Shown: piece after piece, positions 37,456 to 45,021 of the stretch
How positions within the stretch are numbered: position 1 is the stretch's first letter
Layout: every line of letters starts with the position of its first letter
Origin: Paraburkholderia agricolaris
Lineage (GTDB): Bacteria; Pseudomonadota; Gammaproteobacteria; Burkholderiales; Burkholderiaceae
Direction: 5' to 3'
Assembly: GCF_009455635.1 (NCBI RefSeq)
Contig: NZ_QPER01000002.1
Span: forward strand, 1,240,001-1,304,000
DNA length: 64,000 bases
Notes under the pieces: generated by a model
Databases searched by the model: none
Told to the model about the DNA's origin: nothing
The model's input: only the letters and a program-made list of their open reading frames with translations
Position numbers and translations under genes: made by a program

Positions 37456-39099
37456 ATGAATCGCTTTGAATCTTTAGGCGGGTGGGGCCGGGCGGCTGCC
37501 AGCGGTTTGCTGGTGGCGTTGCTCGCGGCCTGCTCCGTGGAACCCACGTATAAGCGGCCGGAGGTGGATACGCCGGTTGCGTTCAAGGAAGCGCCGGTTG
37601 CTGCTTCGGGTGCGTCCGCTACATCGGCTACATCGGCTACTTCGGCTACGTCAGCCGCATCGCCGCAGGACGCGGGCACCTGGAAACAGGCGCAGCCCGC
37701 CGACGACGCGCATCGCGGCGAATGGTGGACGATTTTCGGCGACCCGCAGCTCAACGCGCTGGAAGAGCAGGCGGCTGCCGCGAATCAGGACCTGAAGGCG
37801 GCTGCGGCCCGCGTGCAGCAGGCGCGCGCGGTGACCCAGGCGGCGAAATCGGACTGGTTCCCGAAGCTCGACGCGGGCTTCGGCCCAACGCGTGAACGGG
37901 CATCGGCAGCCTCGCAATTCCAGCCGGATAGCGCGGGTGGCACGAACGGCACGATCTGGCGCGCCCAGGTGGGCGCGTCGTATGAGACCGATCTGTTCGG
38001 GCGGGTCGGTTCGAACGTGAACGCGTCGCGTGCCGACGAGCAGCAAACTGAAGCGCTGTTTCGCTCGGTGCAGTTGTCGTTGCAGGCCGACGTCGCGCAG
38101 AACTACTTTCAGTTGCGCGAACTCGACACGGATCAGGATCTGTACCGCCGCACCGTGGCATTGCGCGAAGACACGCTGAAACTGATCGAGCGCCGTTTCA
38201 AGGAAGGCGATATCGGCGAGCTGGATGTTTCGCGCGCTCGCAACGAACTGGCGAGTGCGCGTGCGGACGCCGTGGGCGTGGCGCGTCAGCGCGCGGCCTC
38301 CGAGCACAGTCTGGCGATTCTGCTAGGCAAGCCGCCGGCAGATTTCTCGTTCGCGGAAGCGCCGCTCGTGCCTGTGACGGCGCGCGTGCCGCCAGGATTG
38401 CCTTCGGCACTGCTCGAACGTCGGCCGGATATTTCGGCGGCGGAGCGGGCGATGATGGCGGCGAATGCGCGGGTTGGTCTGGCGAAATCGGCGTTCTTCC
38501 CGAAGCTCGATATTACGGGTGGGGCTGGCTTTGAATCGGCGACGCTGGGCGATCTGTTCATGTGGTCGAGCCGCGCGTTCATTCTCGGGCCGTTCGCCGG
38601 TACCGCGCTGACGCTGCCTTTGTTCGACGGCGGCCGCCGCAAGGCAAACCTGGCGCAAGCGCGTTCGAAGTACGACGAGGATGTCGCGCAATATCGTCAG
38701 CAGGTGCTGGTGGCGTTCCGTGAGGTCGAGGACAATCTGGCCGATCTGCGTTTGCTCGACGATCAGATGCGCGAGCAGAACAATGCGGTGGTGGCCTCGC
38801 AGCGTGCGGCGCATCTGTCGCGCACGCAGTACACGGAAGGCGCGGTCAGCTATCTGGATGTGATTGACGGCGAGCGGCAGGTGCTGCTTACGCAACTGCA
38901 GGCGAGTCATTTGTCGGGTACGCAGGCAGTGGCGACCGTCAATCTGATTCGCGCGCTAGGCGGTGGCTGGGGCGATGCGAAGCCGGCGGACGATACGGCG
39001 GTGGGCGCGGTTGCGCCGGCCTCGGGTGCGATTGCCGCATCGAGCAGCTCTGTTGCTGCTTCTGCCTCAGCGCCGGTGGATCAGGTGGCGAAGCGTTAG
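37456..39099 (+). CDS. opcM: Outer-membrane efflux lipoprotein, NodT family
   Basis: 547 residues, TolC-like outer-membrane channel: lipobox LLVALLAACSVEP (acylated Cys ~24), two OEP repeats, and the family motif LERRPDISAAERAMMAANARVGLAKSA in the second. A Ser/Ala/Thr repeat region (SATSATSATSATSAAS, residues ~53-68) encoded by tandem 9-bp-like repeats lies just after the mature N-terminus; the C-terminus has another Ala/Ser-rich tail. Both are candidates for length variation. Operon end; strong terminator at 39130. Confidence 0.93.
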   Translation: MNRFESLGGWGRAAASGLLVALLAACSVEPTYKRPEVDTPVAFKEAPVAASGASATSATSATSATSAASPQDAGTWKQAQPADDAHRGEWWTIFGDPQLNALEEQAAAANQDLKAAAARVQQARAVTQAAKSDWFPKLDAGFGPTRERASAASQFQPDSAGGTNGTIWRAQVGASYETDLFGRVGSNVNASRADEQQTEALFRSVQLSLQADVAQNYFQLRELDTDQDLYRRTVALREDTLKLIERRFKEGDIGELDVSRARNELASARADAVGVARQRAASEHSLAILLGKPPADFSFAEAPLVPVTARVPPGLPSALLERRPDISAAERAMMAANARVGLAKSAFFPKLDITGGAGFESATLGDLFMWSSRAFILGPFAGTALTLPLFDGGRRKANLAQARSKYDEDVAQYRQQVLVAFREVEDNLADLRLLDDQMREQNNAVVASQRAAHLSRTQYTEGAVSYLDVIDGERQVLLTQLQASHLSGTQAVATVNLIRALGGGWGDAKPADDTAVGAVAPASGAIAASSSSVAASASAPVDQVAKR

Positions 39100-39129
39100 G
39101 GTTGGCTTCCGGTTTGCTGGTCGATGAGG

Positions 39130-39175
39130 AACGCCGGGTTGCGCTTGCCAAAGCGCGGCCCGGCGTTTTTTTTTT
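39130..39175 (+). terminator. Rho-independent terminator of the efflux operon
   Basis: AACGCCGGG (39130-39138) / CCCGGCGTT (39159-39167) with an inner GCGCTT/AAGCGC stem, followed by ten T residues. Confidence 0.93.
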
Positions 39176-39255
39176 GCTTATGGAGTGTGTCGATGCACGC
39201 GCGGGGTGCGCCGCTCCAAATCATTTTTCCCGCTTTCCTTCCCAAAATCCGTTCG

Positions 39256-39284
39256 TAGACCGCCGGTTTTCCGCCGTCTATCAT
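39256..39284 (+). promoter_or_regulatory. Sigma-70-type promoter candidate of the organosulfur operon leader
   Basis: TAGACC (39256-39261), 17-bp spacer, TATCAT (39279-39284). This predicts a transcript start near 39291, about 20 nt before the Cys-rich leader frame. It scores 4/6 and 5/6 against the consensus by eye. Confidence 0.5.
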
Positions 39285-39311
39285 GATTCGCACCTCATCT
39301 GGAGAGAGGCG

Positions 39312-39344
39312 ATGACCTGTCCGACCTGCCACTGTCCGCGCTGA
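39312..39344 (+). CDS. Cys-rich 10-residue leader peptide (putative attenuation uORF)
   Basis: ATG followed by nine codons and TGA; product MTCPTCHCPR, three Cys in ten residues. GGAG lies 7 nt before the ATG. It sits 156 nt upstream of the first gene of an operon for importing and oxidising organosulfur compounds, and just after a plausible promoter. Ribosome pausing at the Cys codons when Cys-tRNA is scarce is the natural model, as for known Cys-codon leader peptides of sulfur genes. The mRNA after it can form a hairpin at 39371-39390. No classic U-run terminator is visible, so control could be Rho-dependent or translational. Confidence 0.6.
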   Translation: MTCPTCHCPR

Positions 39345-39500
39345 TCCGCTCGCGCGCTCTATTGCCGTTGCGCGCCGGTTAAACCGCGCGTTGCAGATTT
39401 CCGTTATCCGTTTGCCTGACCGATTCCGGCACGCCTGCCCGCGTGCTGTGGGATCGGCTCGTCCCGAAACACGCCACGCCGCAACCCTAAAGAGCTCACC
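39345..39500 (+). promoter_or_regulatory. Untranslated leader between Cys peptide and metQ-like gene
   Basis: 156 nt without another gene. CGCGCCGGT / ACCGCGCG (39371-39390, one bulged C) forms a hairpin, and an upstream CGCGCGC stretch (39351-39357) could pair with the same bases, giving two exclusive folds. The ribosome site of the metQ-like gene (AAAGAG) is weak. Confidence 0.4.
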
Positions 39501-40349
39501 ATGCCCATTTCTCTCTCCGCCGTGCAGCGTTTTTTCCGCGCGCCCGCGCTGACGCTGATCGGTGTATTCAGTGTATTCGGCGTCGCGCTGGCCTTGTTTG
39601 CCGCGCCGGCTTCCGCGGCAGATACCCCGACACTGAAAATCGGCATCGCCACCAGCCCGCAAATCGAAGCGCTCAAAGTGGCCGCGCGCGAAGCGAAGGA
39701 GCAGGGGCTGGACGTGAAGATCATCGAGTTCACCGACTGGAATACGCCGAACGCGGCACTCGCCAACAAGGATATCGACGTCAACTATTTCCAGCACATC
39801 CCGTTTCTCGAGAACGCAAAGAAGCAGGGCGGCTATAACTTCGTAGCGATTGCGCCAGGCACGATCATGAAGATCGGTCTGTACTCGAAGAAGATCAAAA
39901 GCTTCGATCAACTGAAGGACGGTGCCACCGTCGCCATTGCCAACGATCCGGTCAACGGCGGCCGCGGTCTGTTGCTGCTGCAACGCGCCGGTCTTATCAA
40001 ACTGACGCCGGGCATCGACTATCGCGCTACGACGCTTAACATCATCGACAACCCGAAGCACCTGAAAATCGTCCAGCTTGAAGCATCGCAGTTGGCCCGC
40101 TCGCTCGACGACGTCGATCTCGCCCAGGGCTATCCGAGCTTCATCAAGCTCGCGGGCACCACCGATCCGAATAGCGCGTTGCTGTTCGACGGCGTGGAAA
40201 ACAAGAATTATGCGATTCAGTGGGTTGTGCGCCCGGAAAGCGCAAACGATCCGCGTATCCGCAAGTTCATCTCGATCTATCAGCATTCGCCCGCGGTGCG
40301 CGCGGCGCTCGATAAAGCCTTCGGCAATCTTTACGCCGTTGCCTGGTAA
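39501..40349 (+). CDS. MetQ/NlpA-family substrate-binding protein of an organosulfur importer
   Basis: 282 residues. Signal peptide to about residue 40 (cleavage near ASAADTPT); no lipobox Cys, unlike E. coli MetQ. The NlpA domain is recognisable by KIGIATSPQIEALKVAAREAKEQG, ANKDIDVNYFQHIPFLE and AIANDPVNGGRGLLLLQ. Partners are the downstream metN- and metI-like genes, with a monooxygenase gene between. Because of the neighbours the cargo may be methionine, methionine sulfoxide, a sulfone or another organosulfur compound rather than methionine alone. Confidence 0.85.
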   Translation: MPISLSAVQRFFRAPALTLIGVFSVFGVALALFAAPASAADTPTLKIGIATSPQIEALKVAAREAKEQGLDVKIIEFTDWNTPNAALANKDIDVNYFQHIPFLENAKKQGGYNFVAIAPGTIMKIGLYSKKIKSFDQLKDGATVAIANDPVNGGRGLLLLQRAGLIKLTPGIDYRATTLNIIDNPKHLKIVQLEASQLARSLDDVDLAQGYPSFIKLAGTTDPNSALLFDGVENKNYAIQWVVRPESANDPRIRKFISIYQHSPAVRAALDKAFGNLYAVAW

Positions 40350-40432
40350 GGTGCGCGATTCAGTTGCGTAATAAGGCTGCGAAGGCTGCGAAGGCCGCAC
40401 GGCCAGCGTCAAATAGAGCAAGGAGCCACACG

Positions 40433-41839
40433 ATGGCGAAGAAAAAGATTCTGCTGAACGCGTTCAACATGAATGCGGTCGGCCATATCAACCATGGTTT
40501 GTGGACGCATCCGCGGGACCGGTCCGCACAGTACACCGACCTCGATTACTGGACGAGCCTTGCGCAAACGCTCGAGCGCGGCAAGTTCGACGGGATCTTT
40601 CTGGCGGATATCGTCGGCGTATACGACGTTTATCAGGGCGGTCCGGACACGCCGCTGCGTGAATCGGTGCAGATTCCGATCAACGATCCCTCGCTGATCG
40701 TGCCGGCCATGGCGCACGTGACCCAACATATCGGCTTCGGCGTCACATCGAATCTGACTTATGAGCCCCCGTACCTGTTCGCGCGCCGTATGTCGACGCT
40801 GGATCATCTGACCAAAGGGCGGGTGGGCTGGAACATCGTTACCGGCTATCTGGACAGTGCCGCGCGCGGCATGGGTCTCGCGCAACAGATCAGTCACGAC
40901 GATCGCTACGATCGCGCGGACGATTACATGGACGTGGTCTACAAGCTATGGGAGCAAAGCTGGGAAGACGACGCCGTGGTGCGCGATCGTGCGGCGCGTA
41001 TCTTCTCGCATCCGGGCAAGGTGCATCGGGTGAAACACGACGGTCCGTACTATTCGATCGACGCCATCCACCTGAGCGAGCCGTCGCCGCAACGCACGCC
41101 GGTTCTCTATCAGGCGGGTTCGTCGAGCCGGGGCGTCGATTTCGCGGCGCGTCACGCGGAATGTGTGTTTGTCGGCGGGCAGAACAAGCAGCTTACGCGT
41201 TCCATTGTCGACGACATCCGGGCGCGGGCGGTGCGCTTCGGCCGTGCGCCTGACGATATCAGGATCTTTGCCGGCATTACCGTTGTAGTCGGCGAAACGG
41301 AACGCGCCGCACAGGAGAAGTTCGAGGAGTACCGGCGCTATGCGAGTGCCGAAGGCGGCATCGCGCACTTTTCCAGTTCGACCGGCATCGACTTCTCGCA
41401 ATACGCGCTGGATGACCCGATTTCGTACGTGAAGACCGAATCGATGCAATCGGCCGTTGAGGCAATTTCGAAGAAGAGCGTGAGCGGCGTTTGGACTAAA
41501 CGCAAGGTACTCGAGCAGATGACGCTGGGCGGCCGCGCGAAGCCCGTGGTCGGTTCGCCACAACAGATCGCGGACGAGTTGATCTCGTGGATAGAGGAGG
41601 CGGGCGTGGACGGATTCAATCTGACGCGTACGGTCATGCCCGAATCGTTTGAAGACTTCGTCGATCTGGTGGTGCCGGAGTTGCAGAACCGCGGCGTGTA
41701 CAAGGAAGACTACGACCCGGCGCCGACGCTGCGCGAAAAGCTATTCGGCGGCGGCCGCGCGCGATTGCCCGAGGTGCATGCCGGCGCGCAGCATCGGCGT
41801 CGTGCGCAAACCGCTGCACCGTCCACCGTGGACGCCTGA
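40433..41839 (+). CDS. FMN-dependent monooxygenase, NtaA/SnaA/DszA (LLM) family
   Basis: 468 residues, bacterial-luciferase-like TIM barrel. MAKKKILLNAFNMNAVGHINHGLWTHP and GRVGWNIVTGYLDSAARGMG are hallmarks of the NtaA/SnaA/DszA group, which opens C-S or C-N bonds with reduced FMN from a separate reductase. The start follows AAGGAGCCACACG. It sits between the binding-protein and ATPase genes of the importer, so it probably acts on the imported organosulfur compound, perhaps with the DszC-like enzyme. No flavin reductase gene is in the window. Confidence 0.85.
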   Translation: MAKKKILLNAFNMNAVGHINHGLWTHPRDRSAQYTDLDYWTSLAQTLERGKFDGIFLADIVGVYDVYQGGPDTPLRESVQIPINDPSLIVPAMAHVTQHIGFGVTSNLTYEPPYLFARRMSTLDHLTKGRVGWNIVTGYLDSAARGMGLAQQISHDDRYDRADDYMDVVYKLWEQSWEDDAVVRDRAARIFSHPGKVHRVKHDGPYYSIDAIHLSEPSPQRTPVLYQAGSSSRGVDFAARHAECVFVGGQNKQLTRSIVDDIRARAVRFGRAPDDIRIFAGITVVVGETERAAQEKFEEYRRYASAEGGIAHFSSSTGIDFSQYALDDPISYVKTESMQSAVEAISKKSVSGVWTKRKVLEQMTLGGRAKPVVGSPQQIADELISWIEEAGVDGFNLTRTVMPESFEDFVDLVVPELQNRGVYKEDYDPAPTLREKLFGGGRARLPEVHAGAQHRRRAQTAAPSTVDA

Positions 41840-41852
41840 GAGGAACGCAGCC

Positions 41853-43010
41853 ATGGCTAATCTTTTCGACGTGCCGCAGTTCATTGAAGACGCACCGTCC
41901 CTCGGCTTGAATCGTGTTGCGCCCGACACCGCGCAGGACGCCGTCGTTTTCGACGATGTGGGCAAGCTGTTCGCCAACACGCGCGGTGTGTCGACCGCTG
42001 CGCTTTCGAACGTCACGCTGAAGGTAGCGCGTGGCGAGGTGTTCGGCATTATCGGCCGCAGCGGCGCAGGCAAATCGACACTGCTGCGGCTCGTCAACGG
42101 CCTGGAAAAACCGAGTTCCGGCGCGGTTCGCGTGAATGGCGTGAGTGTCGGCGAGCTCGACGAACGCGGGCTGGTCACGTTGCGCCGGCGCATCGGCATG
42201 GTGTTCCAGCATTTCAATCTGCTCTCCGCGAAAACGGTGCGCGAGAACATTGCGTTGCCGCTAAAAATCGCCGGCGCGCCGAAAGCGGCGATCGACGAAA
42301 AGGTCGATGCGTTGCTCGATCTGGTCGGGCTGTCGAGCAAGCGCGACGCTTATCCGGCGAGTTTGTCCGGTGGGCAGAAACAGCGCGTTGGAATCGCACG
42401 CGCGCTCGTGACCGATCCGGATATTCTGCTATGCGACGAAGCGACCTCCGCACTCGACCCGGAAACGACACAAGCCATTCTCGCGTTGCTGCGCGATATC
42501 AATCAGCGTCTCAAGCTGACCATCGTGCTGATCACGCACGAAATGCAGGTGATTCGCGAGGTCTGCGATACGGTGGCGGTGATCGAGCGCGGCGAAGTGG
42601 TGGAGACCGGTTCCGTGTGGCGCGTGTTTGGCGACCCGCAGCATGACGCAACGCGCGCGTTGCTGCGTACGCTGGTGCACGATCTGCCTGCGGATCTGGC
42701 CGCGCGCGTCAAACCGTTGCACGAAATTGCGCAAGCGGATGCACAGATTCTGCTGGACGTGCGTTTCACCGGCAGCGATGCAAGCGAGCCTGACCTCGGC
42801 GGATTGACTTCCGCATTGAGCCTGGCAGGAGGGCGGGTGAGCTTCGTGCACGGTGGCATCGACCGGATTCAGGGCCATGCGCAAGGACGTCTGGTGGTGT
42901 CGGCGGAAGTGCGCGCGAATGCGGGCGGCACGGTGCAAACGCAGATCGCGACCTTGCTCGAACGCGCACGCCGCTATGCCAATCATGTCGAGGTGCTCGG
43001 CTATGTCTGA
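41853..43010 (+). CDS. MetN-family ABC transporter ATPase
   Basis: 385 residues: Walker A GRSGAGKST, Q-loop MVFQHFNL, signature LSGGQKQRVGIARAL, Walker B ILLCDEATSALDP, switch His in LITHEMQV. The C-terminal ~90 residues match the NIL regulatory domain that in MetN binds methionine and inhibits transport. The start at 41853 follows GAGAGGAACGCAG. It overlaps the permease gene by 8 bp. The ~35-residue N-terminal extension before the ABC domain is unusual. Confidence 0.9.
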   Translation: MANLFDVPQFIEDAPSLGLNRVAPDTAQDAVVFDDVGKLFANTRGVSTAALSNVTLKVARGEVFGIIGRSGAGKSTLLRLVNGLEKPSSGAVRVNGVSVGELDERGLVTLRRRIGMVFQHFNLLSAKTVRENIALPLKIAGAPKAAIDEKVDALLDLVGLSSKRDAYPASLSGGQKQRVGIARALVTDPDILLCDEATSALDPETTQAILALLRDINQRLKLTIVLITHEMQVIREVCDTVAVIERGEVVETGSVWRVFGDPQHDATRALLRTLVHDLPADLAARVKPLHEIAQADAQILLDVRFTGSDASEPDLGGLTSALSLAGGRVSFVHGGIDRIQGHAQGRLVVSAEVRANAGGTVQTQIATLLERARRYANHVEVLGYV

Positions 43011-43659
43011 TCTCTGGCTCTCCGAGCTCGCCGATGCGATCCGCGACACCATCGTCATGGTCGGCGTATCTGCCTTCATCGCGGCACTGGTCGGCATTCC
43101 GCTCGCCCTGGTGCTGGTCACCACGACGCGAGGCGGGATCTTTGAAAAACGCGTGGTGAACAGCACGCTTGGCGCGCTCGTCAATGCGTTTCGCTCCACG
43201 CCGTTTATCATTTTGCTGGTTGCGCTGCTGCCGCTCACGCGTTTGCTGATCGGCACGACGATCGGCGTATGGGCCGCGATTGTGCCGCTCAGTATCGCGG
43301 CGATTCCATTTTTTGCACGTGTGGCCGAAGTGAGCCTGCGTGAAGTGGACCGCGGCTTGATCGAAGCCGCGCAGGCAATGGGCGCGCAGCGCCGGCATAT
43401 CATCTGGCATGTACTGCTGCCTGAGGCGCTGCCAGGCATTCTCGGCGGCTTCACGATCACGGTGGTAGCGATGATCGGCTCCTCCGCAATGGCGGGCGCG
43501 GTGGGCGCCGGCGGTCTGGGCGACCTGGCGATCCGCTACGGTTATCAGCGTTTCGATACCACGGTGATGGTGACGGTAATCGTGTTGCTGATCGTGATTG
43601 TGACCGCGGTGCAATTTCTCGGCGACCGCTTTGTGCGGCGGCTTGCGCAGCGCGCATGA
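43003..43659 (+). CDS. MetI-family ABC transporter permease
   Basis: 218 residues, five to six helices, with the EAA loop VDRGLIEAAQAMGAQRRHIIWHVLLPEALPG (residues ~118-148). The start overlaps the 3' end of the ATPase gene by 8 bp. It completes the importer formed with the MetQ- and MetN-like proteins. Confidence 0.92.
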   Translation: MSDLWLSELADAIRDTIVMVGVSAFIAALVGIPLALVLVTTTRGGIFEKRVVNSTLGALVNAFRSTPFIILLVALLPLTRLLIGTTIGVWAAIVPLSIAAIPFFARVAEVSLREVDRGLIEAAQAMGAQRRHIIWHVLLPEALPGILGGFTITVVAMIGSSAMAGAVGAGGLGDLAIRYGYQRFDTTVMVTVIVLLIVIVTAVQFLGDRFVRRLAQRA

Positions 43660-43669
43660 TGGCGGCGGC

Positions 43670-43762
43670 GTGAAGATTCTCGCGAATCCGATCGAGCCCG
43701 AGTCGGTCGCGCGGATAAGCCATGCGCTGCTCGCCAAACTTTTTCACGTGGACATTCAATGA
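43670..43762 (+). CDS. Possible 30-residue coupling ORF ahead of the DszC-like gene
   Basis: GTG-initiated frame of 30 codons filling the gap after the permease gene; its TGA overlaps the ATG of the next gene (ATGA). The next gene has no visible ribosome site, so re-initiation from this frame is plausible. The GTG itself also lacks a strong ribosome site, so the call is weak. Confidence 0.25.
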   Translation: MKILANPIEPESVARISHALLAKLFHVDIQ

Positions 43763-44961
43763 ACGAACCTCGTTATCCCGAGGCGCTGCAAAACTTGCCA
43801 ACCGACGCTGCGCCCGTGGTGCGCGATCTCGCCGGCTTGCTCAAGGCATTGCGTGCCAGTGCGGCTCAGCGCGACCGCGACGGCGGCCACGCCGCGCAGG
43901 AAAAACAATGGATCGCCGACGCAGGTCTGCTGACGCTCGCCGTGCCGCGTGAATTCGGCGGCCTCGGTGCGCGCTGGCCGGAGATCTACGAGACGATCCG
44001 GCAGATCGCGCGAGTCGACAGCGCGCTCGCGCATCTGCTGGGCTTCACGTGCCTGCAGGTGGTCAGCGTCAATGTGTGGGGCAACGCGGAACAACGTGCC
44101 CGCTACCTGAGCGGCACGGCGGAGGGGCGCTGGTGGTGGGGCAATGCGGTCAACCCGCTCGACACGCGACTCGTTGCTGGCGCAACCCGCGACGGCGGCT
44201 ATCGCCTCGACGGGCAGAAAGGATTCTGCTCGGGCACACGCGGCTCGCACATGATGACTATTTCCGCGCTCGATCCGACTACCGGCAAAGCAGTATTCGC
44301 CGTGGTGCCGACCACCCGCGAGGGCATTACCGTTCACGAAGACTGGAATCCGATCGGCCAGCGGCAAACGGATAGCGGCAGCGTCTCCTTTGAACGAGTG
44401 CAGATCGAGCCGCATGAGGTGCTGGCGCGGGCCGACACGCCATACGCGAGTCTGCGCACGCTGATCTCGCAGCAGGTGCTGACCAATCTGTTCGTCGGCA
44501 TCGCGCAGGGTGCGCTCGAAGAAGCTCGCGAGTACGTCACGCAATACGGCAAGCCGTGGATCTCTTCCGGCGTCGACCAAGCCACCGACGATCCTTACCT
44601 GATCCAACGTTTCGGCGAGATGCGTCTGCAGGCGGTAAGCGCGGAAGCGCTGGCAACGCGCGCGGCCTACGCACTCGAAGACGCATGGCAGCAGGGTCCG
44701 GCTTTGGATGCCGAAAAGCGCGCCCGCGTGGCGCTCGCCACCTCGGAGGCAAAAATCGTCGCGCATCGCGCCGCGCTCGACGTCAGCGAGAAACTGTTCG
44801 ACGCCTGTGGCGCGCGCGCCACGCACGCACCGCTCGCACTCGACCGTTTCTGGCGCAACGCCCGGGTGCATACGCTGCATGATCCGCTCGACTACCGCGT
44901 GCGCGACGTCGGCCGCTACGCATTGAGCGGGACATTGCCGGAGGTTTCTTTGTACACTTGA
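43759..44961 (+). CDS. DszC/SfnB-like flavin-dependent monooxygenase (acyl-CoA dehydrogenase fold)
   Basis: 400 residues, acyl-CoA dehydrogenase fold with three domains; AVPREFGGLGARWPE and the DGQKGFCSGTRGSH segment are typical of the DszC/SfnB branch, which uses reduced flavin to oxygenate sulfur compounds instead of dehydrogenating acyl-CoA. The residue pattern around the acyl-CoA catalytic Glu is not conserved. Last gene of the organosulfur operon. Probable partner of the DszA-like enzyme. Substrate (sulfone, sulfide or sulfonate) is not determined. Confidence 0.8.
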   Translation: MNEPRYPEALQNLPTDAAPVVRDLAGLLKALRASAAQRDRDGGHAAQEKQWIADAGLLTLAVPREFGGLGARWPEIYETIRQIARVDSALAHLLGFTCLQVVSVNVWGNAEQRARYLSGTAEGRWWWGNAVNPLDTRLVAGATRDGGYRLDGQKGFCSGTRGSHMMTISALDPTTGKAVFAVVPTTREGITVHEDWNPIGQRQTDSGSVSFERVQIEPHEVLARADTPYASLRTLISQQVLTNLFVGIAQGALEEAREYVTQYGKPWISSGVDQATDDPYLIQRFGEMRLQAVSAEALATRAAYALEDAWQQGPALDAEKRARVALATSEAKIVAHRAALDVSEKLFDACGARATHAPLALDRFWRNARVHTLHDPLDYRVRDVGRYALSGTLPEVSLYT

Positions 44962-45021
44962 AGCGGTTCGCGGCGGCCGGTATGAGGCGTCGCGTTTTAT
45001 CCCCTTCAAGAGACCACCGGA

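Noticed and set aside
35445..37754. 769-codon antisense frame opposite the RND pump gene
   Set aside because: Long antisense frames are expected in high-GC DNA. The pump gene is unambiguous and the antisense product is His/Arg/Gln-rich without any family.
39102..39344. 80-codon frame ending in the Cys-rich peptide
   Set aside because: It begins next to the opcM stop and runs through the terminator; only the final ten codons have a ribosome site and promoter.
39345..39500. Sigma-54 promoter for the organosulfur operon, as in sfn systems
   Set aside because: No GG-N10-GC element with adequate match was found in the leader or upstream.
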